Below, one piece after another: positions 28,563 through 37,951 of a DNA stretch of 64,000 nucleotides (its first letter is position 1; every line of letters starts with the position of its first letter). The notes beneath the pieces are model-generated. The model was given only the letters and a program-made list of their open reading frames with translations. It did not search any database and was not told the origin of the DNA. The position numbers and the translations under genes were made by a program. The stretch lies in the NCBI RefSeq assembly GCF_033441515.1, contig NZ_JAWQJT010000002.1:2480001-2544000 (forward strand). Direction: 5' to 3'. This DNA is from Amycolatopsis solani (lineage in GTDB: Bacteria > Actinomycetota > Actinomycetes > Mycobacteriales > Pseudonocardiaceae).

Positions 28563-28580
28563 GCGCCGCCGAGCGTTCCC

Positions 28581-28610
28581 CGGTGCGGGCCCGGTCCGGC
28601 CGCCGCACCG
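28581..28610 (+). promoter_or_regulatory. Hairpin between amidotransferase and KS-alpha genes
   Basis: Eight-base arms CGGTGCGG (28581-28588) and CCGCACCG (28603-28610) flank a 14-nt GC-rich loop, ending 7 bp before the KS-alpha ribosome-binding site AAAGGAG (28618-28624). It could attenuate or set differential expression between the two genes. No T-tract is present. Confidence 0.4.
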
Positions 28611-28630
28611 GACCGAGAAAGGAGAAGACC

Positions 28631-29896
28631 GTGGACCGGAGTGTGGTGATCACCGGCATGGACGTGCTCGCGCCGGGCGGCGCGGGCCGGAAGGAGTTCT
28701 GGGACCTGCTCGTCTCCGGCCGCACGGCCACCCGGCGGATCTCCTTCTTCGACCCGAGCCCGTTCCGCTCGCGCGTGGCGGGCGAGTGCGACTTCGACCC
28801 GGCCGCCGCCGGCCTGCGGCCGCGGGAGATCCGGCGGCTCGACCGGGCCGCGCAGTTCGCCGTCACGTGCGCCGGGGAGGCGCTCGCCGACAGCGGCCTC
28901 GACCCGGGCGCGCTGGACCCCGGCCGGATCGGGGTGAGCCTCGGCAGCGCCGTGGGGGCGACCACGAGCATCGAGCGGGAGTACGTCGTGCTCTCCGACA
29001 GCGGCCGTGAGTGGCTGGTCGACGAACGGCACCTGTCCCCGCACATGTACGACTACATGGTGCCCAGCGCCGCCGCCGCCGAGGTCGCCTGGCGGGCCGG
29101 CGCCGAAGGGCCGGTCGCCATGGTCGCCACCGGGTGCACGGCCGGGCTGGACGCGATCGGCCGCGGGTACGAGCTGATCATGGACGGGGTCGCGGACGTC
29201 GTGCTCGCGGGCGGCACCGACGCCCCGATCTCCCCGATCGCCGTCGCGTGCTTCGACGCGATCAAGGCGACCACGCCGCGGGAGGACGACCCGGAGCACG
29301 CGTCCCGGCCGTTCGACCGCACCCGCGACGGGTTCGTCCTCGCCGAGGGCGCCGCGGTGCTGGTGCTGGAGGAGGCCGGGCACGCCCGGGCACGCGGCGC
29401 GCACGTCTACGCCGAGGTCGCCGCCCACGCCACCCGCTGCAACGCCTACCACATGACCGGACTGCGCCGGGACGGCCGCGAGATGGCCGAAGCGATCGGG
29501 CAGGCGCTCGCCCAGGCGCGGTGCGCGCCGGAGTCGGTCGACTACGTCAACGCGCACGGCTCTGGTACTCGCCAAAACGACCGCCACGAAACGGCCGCGG
29601 TCAAGCTCGCGCTGGGCGAGCACGCGTACCGCGTCCCGGTCAGCTCCATCAAGTCCATGGTCGGGCATTCGCTCGGCGCCATCGGCTCGATCGAGGTGGC
29701 CGCGTGCGCGCTGGCCGTCGAGAACGACGTGGTCCCGCCGACGGCGAACCTGCACGAGCCGGACCCCGAGTGCGACCTGGACTACGTGCCCCTCGAAGCG
29801 CGGGAGACCCGGGTGGACACCGCGCTTTCGGTGGGCAGCGGGTTCGGCGGGTTCCAGAGCGCGGTGGTGGTGCGCGCGTGGCGGGGGGACCGATGA
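28631..29896 (+). CDS. Type II PKS ketosynthase alpha
   Basis: A 421-residue KS-alpha. The active-site Cys169 lies in [10 protein letters not shown], at the same number as in actinorhodin KS, with catalytic His residues in VNAHGSGT and MVGHSLGA. It elongates the polyketide by decarboxylative Claisen condensation of malonyl-ACP together with KS-beta. The GTG start at 28631 is set by AAAGGAG (28618-28624). The frame runs on upstream only as an antisense-like shadow of the amidotransferase. It overlaps the KS-beta start by 4 bp (ATGA), as expected for an obligate heterodimer. Confidence 0.97.
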   Translation: MDRSVVITGMDVLAPGGAGRKEFWDLLVSGRTATRRISFFDPSPFRSRVAGECDFDPAAAGLRPREIRRLDRAAQFAVTCAGEALADSGLDPGALDPGRIGVSLGSAVGATTSIEREYVVLSDSGREWLVDERHLSPHMYDYMVPSAAAAEVAWRAGAEGPVAMVATGCTAGLDAIGRGYELIMDGVADVVLAGGTDAPISPIAVACFDAIKATTPREDDPEHASRPFDRTRDGFVLAEGAAVLVLEEAGHARARGAHVYAEVAAHATRCNAYHMTGLRRDGREMAEAIGQALAQARCAPESVDYVNAHGSGTRQNDRHETAAVKLALGEHAYRVPVSSIKSMVGHSLGAIGSIEVAACALAVENDVVPPTANLHEPDPECDLDYVPLEARETRVDTALSVGSGFGGFQSAVVVRAWRGDR

Positions 29897-31095
29897 GCGT
29901 CTCCGCGGTCGTGACCGGCATCGGCGTGATGGCCGGTGACGGCGAAGGTGCCGAGGCGCACTGGAAAGCCGTGCTCGACGGCCGGTCCTGGATCCAGCCG
30001 CTGCGGCGGTACGACGCGTCGCGCTACAGCGCGCGCCTGGCCGGCCAGATCGCGGGGTTCGAGGCCGCGGCGGTCCTGCCGAGCCGGCTCGTGCCGCAGA
30101 CGGACCGGGTGACCCGGCTCGCGCTCGTCGCGGCCGACGAGGCACTGGCCGACGCCGGAGCCGCCCACCGCGGCTACGACGACTTCGAAACCGGGGTCGT
30201 GACGTCGAACGCGTCCGGTGGCTGGGAGTTCACGCACACCGAGATGAACAAGCTGTGGCGGCAGAGCCCCGACCGGGTCAGCGTGTACGAGGCCTTCGCC
30301 TGGTTCTACGCGGCCAACACCGGCCAGATCTCCATCCGCCACGGCCTGCGGGGCGCGGGTGGCGTGCTCGTCGCCGACCAGGCGGGCGGCCTGGACGCGA
30401 TCGGCCAGGCCCGGCGCAGCCTGCGCCAGGGGGCCCGGCTCGTGGTGACCGGCGGCCTCGACTCCTCGCTCGATCCGTGGGGCTGGCTTTCCCACGTGTC
30501 CGGCGGCGAAGTGAGCACCGCCGAGGACCCGGCCGCGGCGTACCTGCCGTTCGACGCCGCGGCCCGCGGCAGCGTGCCGGGCGAGGGCGGCGCGCTCCTG
30601 GTGCTGGAGCGCGGCGACGCCGGCCGGGCCGCGCACCAGTACGGCCTCGTGGCCGGGTACGCGGCGACGTTCGACCCGCCGCCGGGCAGCGGCCGACCCG
30701 GCACCCTGGCGCGCGCCTTGCGCCTCGCGCTCGCCGACGCCGGAGTTACGCCGGCACAGGTCGACGTCGTGTTCGCCGACGGCGCGGGCATCCCGGCGCG
30801 GGACCGGGAGGAGGCACGGGTCCTCGCCGAAGTCTTCGGCCCGGGCGGCGTCCCGGTCACCGTGCCCAAGGCCGGGGTGGGCCGGCTGCTGGCCGGCGCC
30901 GGCCCGCTCGACGTGGTCACCGCGCTGCTGGCCGTGCGGGACGGCGTGATCCCGCCGACGCCCCACGTCCGCACGGTCCCCGGCGACTACGGCATCGACC
31001 TGGTGCGCGCACCGCGGCGCGCCGAACTCGACGTCGCCGTCGTGCTCGCCCGCGGCCGCGGCGGCTTCAACTCCGCACTGGTGATCACCCGGTGA
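29893..31095 (+). CDS. Type II PKS ketosynthase beta / chain length factor
   Basis: A 400-residue CLF. Gln163 replaces the active-site Cys in [10 protein letters not shown], the hallmark of KS-beta. Compared with the actinorhodin CLF the protein is closely similar, including [16 protein letters not shown]. The chain-length gate residues equivalent to actinorhodin F109, T112 and F116 are Trp111, Thr114 and Met118 here, in WEFTHTEM. The large Trp and conserved Thr suggest a pocket no longer than octaketide. It starts inside the KS-alpha stop (ATGA). It is followed by a 286-bp gap, so a second transcript may begin after it. Confidence 0.97.
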   Translation: MSVSAVVTGIGVMAGDGEGAEAHWKAVLDGRSWIQPLRRYDASRYSARLAGQIAGFEAAAVLPSRLVPQTDRVTRLALVAADEALADAGAAHRGYDDFETGVVTSNASGGWEFTHTEMNKLWRQSPDRVSVYEAFAWFYAANTGQISIRHGLRGAGGVLVADQAGGLDAIGQARRSLRQGARLVVTGGLDSSLDPWGWLSHVSGGEVSTAEDPAAAYLPFDAAARGSVPGEGGALLVLERGDAGRAAHQYGLVAGYAATFDPPPGSGRPGTLARALRLALADAGVTPAQVDVVFADGAGIPARDREEARVLAEVFGPGGVPVTVPKAGVGRLLAGAGPLDVVTALLAVRDGVIPPTPHVRTVPGDYGIDLVRAPRRAELDVAVVLARGRGGFNSALVITR

Positions 31096-31381
31096 GCCCG
31101 GGCGCCGAACCCGACCCGAACGAAAGCAGGCTGGCCATGGCGGCGAGACGGTCTGCCGAGCCGGGTCCGGTCACAGACCGAATCGGTGCGCCGGTTGGTC
31201 AAAGTTCTCGCCACCGAACGAAATCTCGTCCCCCGCGCGCAGCGGGCTCGCCGGGACAACAGCCACTGCCGCTGTTGCCGATCACCACGCGGTGGTGGTG
31301 TTCCTTGCCGATGTCCGCGCCGACACCGTCCACCGATCCGCCGAATGACCAGTTCGGACCCACAAAGAAGGTAGGACCACC
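31096..31381. other. 286-bp gap between KS-beta and methyltransferase genes
   Basis: No credible gene. A possible ATG at 31138 opens a low-complexity frame with no family likeness that runs on to 31385, into the next gene's start. CCGAACGAAA occurs twice (31116-31125 and 31214-31223, 98 bp apart). The segment probably holds a promoter for the operon that begins at 31382, but I could not assign boxes. Confidence 0.5.
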
Positions 31382-32446
31382 ATGACCGAGCAGACGGCGA
31401 GCAAACCGGCCGTGAGCACGATGAAGGAGCTGCACGGCGACTCCGCGTTCAGCGACATGATCTGGCTGCTCAGCGGCTTGCCCATCGCCTACATGCTCCA
31501 GACGGTCGCGGAGCTGGGCATCGCCGACGAGCTGGTGGCGGAGCCCCTGCCGGTGGAGGAGCTGGCGGAGCGCACCGGCAGCGACGCGGACGCCCTCTAC
31601 CGGGTGCTCCGGGGCGTCGCGACGAAGGGCGTCTTCACCGAGGTCGCCCACCGCACCTTCGGCCTGACGCCGCTGGGGGACATCCTCCGCTCCGACGTGC
31701 CGAACTCGCTGCGTGATGCCTTCCGCATGCACGGGCAGCAGTGCATGCGCGACACCTACGCGGAGACGGCGTACTCGGTGCGCACCGGGAAGCCGGCTTT
31801 CGAGCACGTCAACGGCGCACCGCTGTTCCCGTACTTCGCGCAGCGGCCGGACCTCAAAGACCTCTTCGCCAGTTTCACCGGGACGGCGGCCCTGCGCATG
31901 CAGCTCGCCGCCGCGGAGACCTGCGACCTGACCGGCGTGCACCGGCTGGTCGACGTCGGCGAGCTGCACGGCAGACTGCTCGCGACGCTGCTGGTCCGCT
32001 ACCCGCACCTCGAGGCCGTCTACGCCGACCAGCCGTTCGCCGTGCCCGGTGCGGAGCAGGCGTTTCGGGAGGCCGGGGTGGCCGGGCGGGTGGAGGTGGT
32101 CGCCGGGGACTACCTCCGGTCGATCCCCCCGGACGGCGATGTCTACCTGCTGCCGCAGCTGCTCCACCGGCTGAGCGACACCGACGCGGTCACCGTGCTC
32201 GCCGGCATCGCCCGGGTGATGTCGCCGGCCGGGAAGGTCCTGGTGATCGATCCCGTGCTGCCCGAAGGCGATCTGCCGCACCTGGCGAAGGTCCTGGACT
32301 GCACCCAGCTGCTGCTCGGGCCGATCCGGGACCGGACCGAGGCGGAGTTCCGCGAGCTCTTCGAGGAGGCGGGACTGCGGCTGGCGGGCATCAGCGGCCG
32401 CGCCCTGCCCTCGAGCGTGCTCGTCGCCCTTCCCCGGCCGCGATGA
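31382..32446 (+). CDS. O-methyltransferase homologue with degenerate SAM motif
   Basis: A 354-residue member of the small-molecule O-methyltransferase family. Dimerisation domain ~20-110, Rossmann domain ~180-350. Motif I, normally DVGGGxG, reads DVGELHG (residues 191-197): the second glycine is replaced by Glu-Leu. The catalytic His is kept in QLLHRLSD. It is a tandem paralogue of the next gene, with long matching stretches such as DADALYRVLR and LRSD-PNSLRD. It may have lost SAM binding and taken a structural or different catalytic role, as some family members have. Start ATG after AAGAAGG. Confidence 0.87.
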   Translation: MTEQTASKPAVSTMKELHGDSAFSDMIWLLSGLPIAYMLQTVAELGIADELVAEPLPVEELAERTGSDADALYRVLRGVATKGVFTEVAHRTFGLTPLGDILRSDVPNSLRDAFRMHGQQCMRDTYAETAYSVRTGKPAFEHVNGAPLFPYFAQRPDLKDLFASFTGTAALRMQLAAAETCDLTGVHRLVDVGELHGRLLATLLVRYPHLEAVYADQPFAVPGAEQAFREAGVAGRVEVVAGDYLRSIPPDGDVYLLPQLLHRLSDTDAVTVLAGIARVMSPAGKVLVIDPVLPEGDLPHLAKVLDCTQLLLGPIRDRTEAEFRELFEEAGLRLAGISGRALPSSVLVALPRPR

Positions 32447-32469
32447 CGACGAAACGAGGAGGGACGGTC

Positions 32470-33504
32470 ATGTCCGAGTCCACTGTGGACGACAAGCGCG
32501 ACGAAGCACTGCTGAACCGGATGATGGACTTCCACGGCGGGCTGCGGATGGGGTTCCTCCTGTCCGCGGTGGCCGAGCTCGGGGTCGCCGACCGGCTGGC
32601 GGACGGCCCGCTCCCGGTGGCCGAACTGGCCGCGCGGACCGGAAGTGACGCGGACGCCCTCTACCGGGTGCTGCGTGCGATGGCGAGCAAGGGCGTCTTC
32701 ACCGAGGTTTCGAGCCGCACGTTCGGGCTCACGCCGCTCGCGGAGATCCTCCGGTCGGACGCGCCGAACTCGCTGCGCGACGTCTTCCGGTTGCAGGGCA
32801 AGCCGTTCATGCGCAACGCGTACGCGGAGATCGGCCTCTCGATCCGCACCGGCCTGCCCGCCTTCGACCAGGTGAACGGCACGGACCTGTTCAGCTACCT
32901 CGCCGAGCGGCCGGAGATGAACGAACTGTTCAGCCGGGCGATGGGCAACGCCGCCGGCCACTCGCAGCGGGCGGCCATCCAGGCGTACGACCTGACCGGC
33001 GCCCGCAAGCTGGTCGACGTGGGTGGCGCGCACGGGCACCTGCTGGCCGCCGTCCTGACCCGGTACCCGGACCTGGCGGGCGTGGTGTTCGACCAGCCGC
33101 ACGTGGTGCCCGGCGCGGAGCGCGTGCTCCGCGACGCGGGGGTCTTCGACCGCGCCGAGCTGGCCGGGGGCGACTACCTGCGCGAGGTGCCCGGCGGCGG
33201 GGACGTCTACACGATTTCCCACGTGCTGCACCAGCTCGGCGACGCGGAGGCGGGCACGCTGCTCGCGAACGTCCGCCGGGTGCTGCCCGAGGACGGCCGG
33301 GTCGTGGTGATCGACCCGGTCATCCCGGACGGCGACGTGCCGCACCCGGGGAAGTTCATGGACATCACGATGCTCGCGCTGAGCCGCGGCCGGGACCGCA
33401 CCGAGGCGGAGTTCGCGGAGATCTTCGAGAAGGCGGGGCTGCGGCTGACCGAGACGATCGGCCTCGCCGCGTCGTCGAGCGTCGTCGTGGCCGTCGCCGC
33501 CTGA
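32470..33504 (+). CDS. SAM-dependent O-methyltransferase
   Basis: A 344-residue O-methyltransferase with intact motif I LVDVGGAHGHLLAA (residues 182-195) and the catalytic His in SHVLHQLGD. The N-terminal dimerisation domain matches the upstream paralogue closely, indicating recent tandem duplication. It probably methylates a phenolic or carboxyl oxygen of the aromatic polyketide. GAGGAGGG lies just before the ATG at 32470. It is followed 22 bp later by the ACP gene, so it is part of the same operon as the late core genes. Confidence 0.93.
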   Translation: MSESTVDDKRDEALLNRMMDFHGGLRMGFLLSAVAELGVADRLADGPLPVAELAARTGSDADALYRVLRAMASKGVFTEVSSRTFGLTPLAEILRSDAPNSLRDVFRLQGKPFMRNAYAEIGLSIRTGLPAFDQVNGTDLFSYLAERPEMNELFSRAMGNAAGHSQRAAIQAYDLTGARKLVDVGGAHGHLLAAVLTRYPDLAGVVFDQPHVVPGAERVLRDAGVFDRAELAGGDYLREVPGGGDVYTISHVLHQLGDAEAGTLLANVRRVLPEDGRVVVIDPVIPDGDVPHPGKFMDITMLALSRGRDRTEAEFAEIFEKAGLRLTETIGLAASSSVVVAVAA

Positions 33505-33526
33505 CGACCCGGAAGCTGGGAGAACC

Positions 33527-33799
33527 ATGAGTGACCGCATGACGTTCGACGACTTGCGCTCGATCCTCGTCGAGGCCGCGGGTTCGGCGGGCGAGGCGCC
33601 GCTGGGGCCGGAGGCCGTGGACGCCGACCTGTACGAACTCGGCTACGACTCGCTGGCGCTGATGGAGACGTCCGCGTACATCAGGGCCCGGTTCCGGGTG
33701 GACATCCCCGAAGCGGAGCTGGCCGAGCTGCGCACCCTGCGCCAGATCCTGAACTGCGTGAACGCGCTGGTCCTCGCCGGGGAGGGGAGTCCGAGATGA
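33527..33799 (+). CDS. Type II PKS acyl carrier protein
   Basis: A 90-residue ACP. The phosphopantetheine attachment Ser is in ELGYDSLALME (Ser43 counting from the first ATG), with the expected four-helix length. It carries the growing chain for KS-alpha/KS-beta, the ketoreductase and cyclases. A second in-frame ATG lies 12 nt into the gene. The stop overlaps the aromatase start by 4 bp (ATGA), so the two are translationally coupled. Confidence 0.96.
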   Translation: MSDRMTFDDLRSILVEAAGSAGEAPLGPEAVDADLYELGYDSLALMETSAYIRARFRVDIPEAELAELRTLRQILNCVNALVLAGEGSPR

Positions 33800-34713
33800 C
33801 GTCGCCGGAGCTCCACACGCGGCACGAGACGATCGTCGAAGCGGACGCCCCGGCGGTCTACGACTTGATCACCGACGTGGTGTCGTGGCCGGTGATCTTC
33901 GGCCCCACGGTGCACACCCGGGTGCTGGAGCGATCGCCACAAGGCGACCGGTTCGAGATCCGGGCGCTGATGCCGGACGGGGTGGTGCGGGCCTGGCGCT
34001 CGCACCGCGAGTTCGACGCGGCCCGCCGGGTCACGTTCGCGCAGGACCACGACGACCCGGCGTTCGGGCGGATGGCCGGCGGGTGGACCTTCGTCCCGCT
34101 GCCCGGCGAGCGGACGAAGGTGGTGCTGGAGCACGACTTCACGCCGCCGTCGGACCACGACCGCGACGCGGTCCTCGCGCGGCTGGACCACAATTCGACG
34201 GCGGAACTGGCGGCTCTGCGCGCGGTCGCCGTCCTGCCCGGCGGGGTGGGCCGGTGGCTGCTGACCTTCACCGAGTCGCTCGCGCTGGCGGGGCCGGTGT
34301 CCGCCGCGCGCGAGTTCGTCTGGGCCGCGGATCGCTGGCCGGAGCGGCTTCCCCACGTCGACGGCCTCGACCTGACCGGACTCGGGGCGGACACCCAGTC
34401 GCTGATCATGCGGACGCGTGCGGCCGACGGGTCGGTCCACACCACGCGCTCGCTCCGGGTGCTGCTGCCCGGTGGATCCATCGCCTACAAGCAGAACCAG
34501 CCGCCGCGGGGACTGCTCGGCCACTGCGGCCGCTGGGACTTCCCGGCTGACGGGACGTCGATCCGCTCCACGCACACGTTCCTGGTGGACCCGGCCGCGG
34601 CCGGCGCACCGGAGGCGGCGCTGAACCGGTTCCGCGCCGCGCTGGCGGCGAACAGCCGGACCACGATGGAGCACGCCGCCCGCTTCGCCGCGTCGATCGG
34701 CGCGGTGCGATGA
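33796..34713 (+). CDS. Didomain aromatase/cyclase (ActVII-like)
   Basis: A 305-residue protein with two SRPBCC/START-type domains (~1-145 and ~150-305). The first has VVSWPVIFGPTVHT and RAWRSHREFD; the second has EFVWAADRWPERLPHV and a repeat of the helix-grip ending. Didomain enzymes such as ActVII catalyse first-ring cyclisation/aromatisation of C9-reduced polyketides, in contrast to monodomain TcmN-type enzymes acting on unreduced chains. This agrees with the ActIII-like ketoreductase in the cluster. It overlaps both neighbours by 4 bp (ATGA), forming a tight ACP-aromatase-cyclase block. Confidence 0.94.
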   Translation: MTSPELHTRHETIVEADAPAVYDLITDVVSWPVIFGPTVHTRVLERSPQGDRFEIRALMPDGVVRAWRSHREFDAARRVTFAQDHDDPAFGRMAGGWTFVPLPGERTKVVLEHDFTPPSDHDRDAVLARLDHNSTAELAALRAVAVLPGGVGRWLLTFTESLALAGPVSAAREFVWAADRWPERLPHVDGLDLTGLGADTQSLIMRTRAADGSVHTTRSLRVLLPGGSIAYKQNQPPRGLLGHCGRWDFPADGTSIRSTHTFLVDPAAAGAPEAALNRFRAALAANSRTTMEHAARFAASIGAVR

Positions 34714-35633
34714 GCACGCCGCTGCGGGCGCCGCTGGGCACGCTGCGGGAGGTGGCGGACGGCGTCCACGCTTTCCTGCAGCCACCGGGCGGCTGGTGCC
34801 TGAGCAACGCCGGGGTGATCACCGGGCCCGACGGGCTTCTCGTCGTGGACACCGCCGCGACGAGACGGCGTGCCGAGGCGCTGCGCGCGGCGGCCGAAGG
34901 GCTCGGCCGTGGCCCGGTGCGGGCCGTGGTCAACACCCACAGCCACGGTGACCACGTCTTCGGGAACTGCGCCTTCGACGCCCCGGTCATCGCCCACGAG
35001 CTGGCCGGGCCGGAGATGGCCGCCGCCGGTCTGGGGCTGCGCGAGCTCTGGCCGGACGTCGAGTGGGGCGAGCTGGCCCTGCGGCTGCCGACGGTGACCT
35101 TTTCGCGGAGCATGACGCTGTCGCTCGGGGGACGGGTCGTCGAACTCCACCACGTCGGTCCCGCGCACACCACCCACGACGTCGTCGTGTGGGTGCCGGA
35201 CGCGCGCGTGCTCTTCGCCGGCGACGTGGTGCTCCCGGGCTGCACGCCGTTCTGCTTGACGGGTTCGGTCCGCGGGTCGCTGCCGGCGCTCGACCGGCTC
35301 CGCGGCTTCGGCGCGGAGACCGTCGTCGGCGGGCACGGCCGGATCTGCGGCCCCGAGGTGTTCGACCGGACGGAGAGTTACCTGCGCCGGATCCTCGCGC
35401 TGGCCGAGGAAGGACTCGCCGAGGGACGCACGCCGCTGCAGCTCGCGCGGCGGCACGGGCCGGGCGAGTTCGGCGGGCTGCTCGACCCGGAGCGGCTCGT
35501 CGGCAACCTCCACCGGGCCTGCCACGAGCTCGCGCACCCGGAAGCGCCGCTCGGCGCGGCCTTGGACGTCTTGGCGGTGTTCGGCGAGATGGCCGAATAC
35601 AACGGCGGGCTCGTGCCGGAGTGCCTGGCATGA
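34710..35633 (+). CDS. Metallo-beta-lactamase-fold second-ring cyclase (ActIV-like)
   Basis: A 307-residue metallo-beta-lactamase-fold protein with the metal motif NTHSHGDHVFGN (HxHxDH), a further ligand region VGPAHTTHD, GDVVLPG and GGHGRICG. Its sequence follows actinorhodin ActIV from PPGGWC-SNAG to the C-terminal YNGG-P-CLA. ActIV closes the second ring and releases the polyketide from the ACP by thioester cleavage. The same bicyclase/thioesterase role is expected. It starts in the aromatase stop and ends in the start of the next gene, both ATGA overlaps. Confidence 0.94.
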   Translation: MSTPLRAPLGTLREVADGVHAFLQPPGGWCLSNAGVITGPDGLLVVDTAATRRRAEALRAAAEGLGRGPVRAVVNTHSHGDHVFGNCAFDAPVIAHELAGPEMAAAGLGLRELWPDVEWGELALRLPTVTFSRSMTLSLGGRVVELHHVGPAHTTHDVVVWVPDARVLFAGDVVLPGCTPFCLTGSVRGSLPALDRLRGFGAETVVGGHGRICGPEVFDRTESYLRRILALAEEGLAEGRTPLQLARRHGPGEFGGLLDPERLVGNLHRACHELAHPEAPLGAALDVLAVFGEMAEYNGGLVPECLA

Positions 35634-36085
35634 CGGACGCGCTGCCCCTCGCGACCCACTACGAGCTCAGGCGGTTCTACGCGGACCAGCTCGAGGCCCG
35701 CGACCGCGGGGGGACCGAAGAATGGCTGGCCGTCTTCGACGACGACGCGACGATGACGACCAAGGTGCTCGGCCGCGATTCGCCGGTGCGGAAAGCGGAG
35801 TTCGCCGCCGAGGTGCGCGCGCTGGACGCGTCCTTCCACGAACGGGAAGTCCAGCGACGGCACTGCGTGCACGGGTTCGCGTTCAGCGCCCGTGACGGCG
35901 TGGTCGAAGCCCGCTTCTACGCGCTCTTCCTGGTCGTCGACGCCGCGAGCGGTGCGCGGCTGCAGTCGGCGGCGATGATCCACGACCGGCTGCGGCGCCA
36001 CGGCGGCACCTGGCGGGTGCTGTCCCGCGTGATCGAACGCGACGACCTCGGCCGGTTGCGCCCCGGCCCGCCGTCGCCCGGATGA
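35630..36085 (+). CDS. SnoaL-like/NTF2-fold protein 1
   Basis: A 151-residue alpha+beta-barrel protein of the NTF2/SnoaL superfamily, with an N-terminal helix YELRRFYADQLEARD, an acidic segment AVFDDDAT and a C-terminal WRVLSRVIERDDL. Proteins of this size in aromatic polyketide clusters act as cyclases, hydroxylase-like enzymes or stereocontrol factors (SnoaL, ActVI-ORFA). The exact reaction cannot be told from sequence. Its ATG overlaps the ActIV-like stop. It is the less ActVI-ORFA-like of two adjacent copies. Confidence 0.82.
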   Translation: MTDALPLATHYELRRFYADQLEARDRGGTEEWLAVFDDDATMTTKVLGRDSPVRKAEFAAEVRALDASFHEREVQRRHCVHGFAFSARDGVVEARFYALFLVVDAASGARLQSAAMIHDRLRRHGGTWRVLSRVIERDDLGRLRPGPPSPG

Positions 36086-36099
36086 GGGAGGAACCCACC

Positions 36100-36546
36100 A
36101 TGCAGCAGCAAACCGTCCCGGCCGCCGTCTCGGCCGAGATCTGCGCCCGGATCGACCAGTTCTACGCCGCGCAGATGCAGATGCTCGACGAAGGGAACGT
36201 CGGCGGCTGGGTGGCGACCTTCGCCGTCGACGGGGTGTTCGAGTCCAACGGCCTGCCGGAGCCGAGCCGGGGCCGGGCGGCGCTGACGGCGCTGGCCGCC
36301 GCGGCGGTGGCCCGGCTCGACGCCCAGGGCGCGATCCGGCGGCACTTCGTCTTCAACGTCATCGTCGAACCGCAGGACGGCGACGTCCTGCGCACGACGT
36401 GCTACGTCCCGGTCTTCGACACCGTCGGCGGCGTGACGACCCTGACCACGAGCACCGTCATGCGCGACGAGCTCACCGTGTCCGGTGCGGAGCTGCTCGT
36501 CCGGCACCGCACCGTCACGCGCGACGACCTCCTGGTGCGGTCGTGA
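36100..36546 (+). CDS. SnoaL-like/NTF2-fold protein 2 (ActVI-ORFA type)
   Basis: A 148-residue NTF2-fold protein, including IDQFYAAQMQMLDEG, ATFAVDGVFESNG, RGRAAL and VRHRTVTRDDL. This pattern resembles ActVI-ORFA / Med-ORF10 of pyranonaphthoquinone clusters, which influence stereospecific reduction steps after the second ring. The ATG at 36100 is preferred because GAGGGAGGA lies 8 bp upstream; the ATG at 36082, which overlaps the previous stop, has no such site. Its stop overlaps the oxidase GTG. The partner reductase ActVI-1 is not seen in the window. Confidence 0.84.
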   Translation: MQQQTVPAAVSAEICARIDQFYAAQMQMLDEGNVGGWVATFAVDGVFESNGLPEPSRGRAALTALAAAAVARLDAQGAIRRHFVFNVIVEPQDGDVLRTTCYVPVFDTVGGVTTLTTSTVMRDELTVSGAELLVRHRTVTRDDLLVRS

Positions 36547-37937
36547 CCACCGCGCGGATCCGGCGGCTCGCGCTGCGCCGGGGGGACGACGGTTTCGAGG
36601 CAGCCCGCACCGGCGTGCAACGCGCCTACCTGCACCGGCCTTCGGTGGCGGTGCGCGCGACCGGCGTGGCCGACGTGCGGGCCGCGGTCCGCCACGCCGC
36701 CGAGCACGGCCACGCGGTCGCGGTGCAGGCGACCGGGCACGGGCTCACCGTGCCGCTCGAGGACGGGGTGCTGATCGACACCTCGCGGATGACCGGCGTC
36801 CGGGTCGACCCGGTGGCCCGGACCGCCCGCGTGGCGGCGGGCACCCGCTGGGCGGAGGTGATCGAAGCCGCGGCCACGCACGGCTTGGCCCCGTTGTCCG
36901 GTTCCTCGCCCGACATCGGGGTGGTCGGCTACACCCTCGGCGGCGGGCTCGGGCTGTTCGGCCGCGAGTTCGGCTTCGCGGCCGACCACGTCCGCCGGCT
37001 GGAGGTCGTCACCGCGGACGGCGAGCTCGTGACCGCGGAACCCGGCTCCGACCTGTTCTGGGCGCTGCGGGGTGGCGGCGGGAACTTCGGCGTGGTGACC
37101 TCGCTGGAGTTCGGGCTGTTCCCGGTCGGCCGGTTCTACGGCGGCGGCCTGTACTTCGACACCGACCGGGTGCCGGCGGTGCTTTCGGCGTACCGGGAGT
37201 GGACGGCGACGGTGCCGGACCGGATGTCGTCCAGCATCGGGATCGTCCCGCTGCCGGACGTGCCCGCCGTGCCGGCGCCCCTGCGCGGACGCCACGTGGC
37301 GCACGTCCGCATCGCCTACCCGGGCCCGGTCGCCGAGGGAGCGGAACTGGTGGCACCGCTGCGAGCCGTGGGGCCGCGGCTGGTGGACACGGTCGGGGAG
37401 ATGCCCTACACGGCCTCGGGGACGATCCACAACGAGCCGAAGCAGCCCCGGAACTTCTACTGCGCCAACGTGCTGCTGAAGGACTTCGACGCGTCGATCC
37501 CGGACGCCGTACTGGACCTGGTCGGGCCCGGCCGCGGGGTCTTCGCCGTCGTGCAGGTCAACCACCTGGGCGGCGCGCTGGCCCGCACCCCGCGCGAGCC
37601 GAACGCGGTGGGGCACCGGGACGCCGCCTGCCTCCTGCGGGTGGTCACCCTTCCCCAGGGCCCGGACCGGGAAGCAGCTTACGAAACGGCGCGCGCGGTG
37701 ACCCGGGTCGCGGCACCGTGGACGGTCGGCCGGTCGGCCGGCTTCGTCCAGGGCGAACGGCAGACCTCGGAACTGGCGCGGGAGTGCTGGGAGCCGGAGA
37801 CCTTCGCCCGGTTGTCGGCGCTGAAGGCCGTCCACGATCCGGGCAACGTCTTCCGGTGCACCGTGAACATCCCGCCCGCGGGACGGGCGACGGGCTCGCT
37901 CTGGTGGCGTTTCCGGCCCGGCGCCCCGATCGCGTAG
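36543..37937 (+). CDS. FAD-linked oxidase of the berberine-bridge-enzyme type
   Basis: A 464-residue flavoprotein with a PCMH-type FAD domain. The His that commonly attaches FAD is present in QATGHG, but the second attachment Cys is absent: the segment reads GSSPDIGVVGYTLGGGLGLFG. Monocovalent flavinylation is therefore expected. The substrate domain follows, and the C-terminal HDPGNVFR motif is intact. Such enzymes oxidise phenols, sugars or alcohol groups in late antibiotic biosynthesis; here it probably performs quinone formation or another late oxidation of the polyketide. GTG start overlapping the previous stop. Last gene of the long core operon. Confidence 0.92.
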   Translation: MTTARIRRLALRRGDDGFEAARTGVQRAYLHRPSVAVRATGVADVRAAVRHAAEHGHAVAVQATGHGLTVPLEDGVLIDTSRMTGVRVDPVARTARVAAGTRWAEVIEAAATHGLAPLSGSSPDIGVVGYTLGGGLGLFGREFGFAADHVRRLEVVTADGELVTAEPGSDLFWALRGGGGNFGVVTSLEFGLFPVGRFYGGGLYFDTDRVPAVLSAYREWTATVPDRMSSSIGIVPLPDVPAVPAPLRGRHVAHVRIAYPGPVAEGAELVAPLRAVGPRLVDTVGEMPYTASGTIHNEPKQPRNFYCANVLLKDFDASIPDAVLDLVGPGRGVFAVVQVNHLGGALARTPREPNAVGHRDAACLLRVVTLPQGPDREAAYETARAVTRVAAPWTVGRSAGFVQGERQTSELARECWEPETFARLSALKAVHDPGNVFRCTVNIPPAGRATGSLWWRFRPGAPIA

Positions 37938-37951
37938 GCGAGTGCCCGGGG

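Noticed and set aside
31138..31385. Possible short gene in the gap after KS-beta
   Set aside because: Low-complexity translation, no homology I recognise, a weak ribosome-binding site, and it runs into the methyltransferase start.
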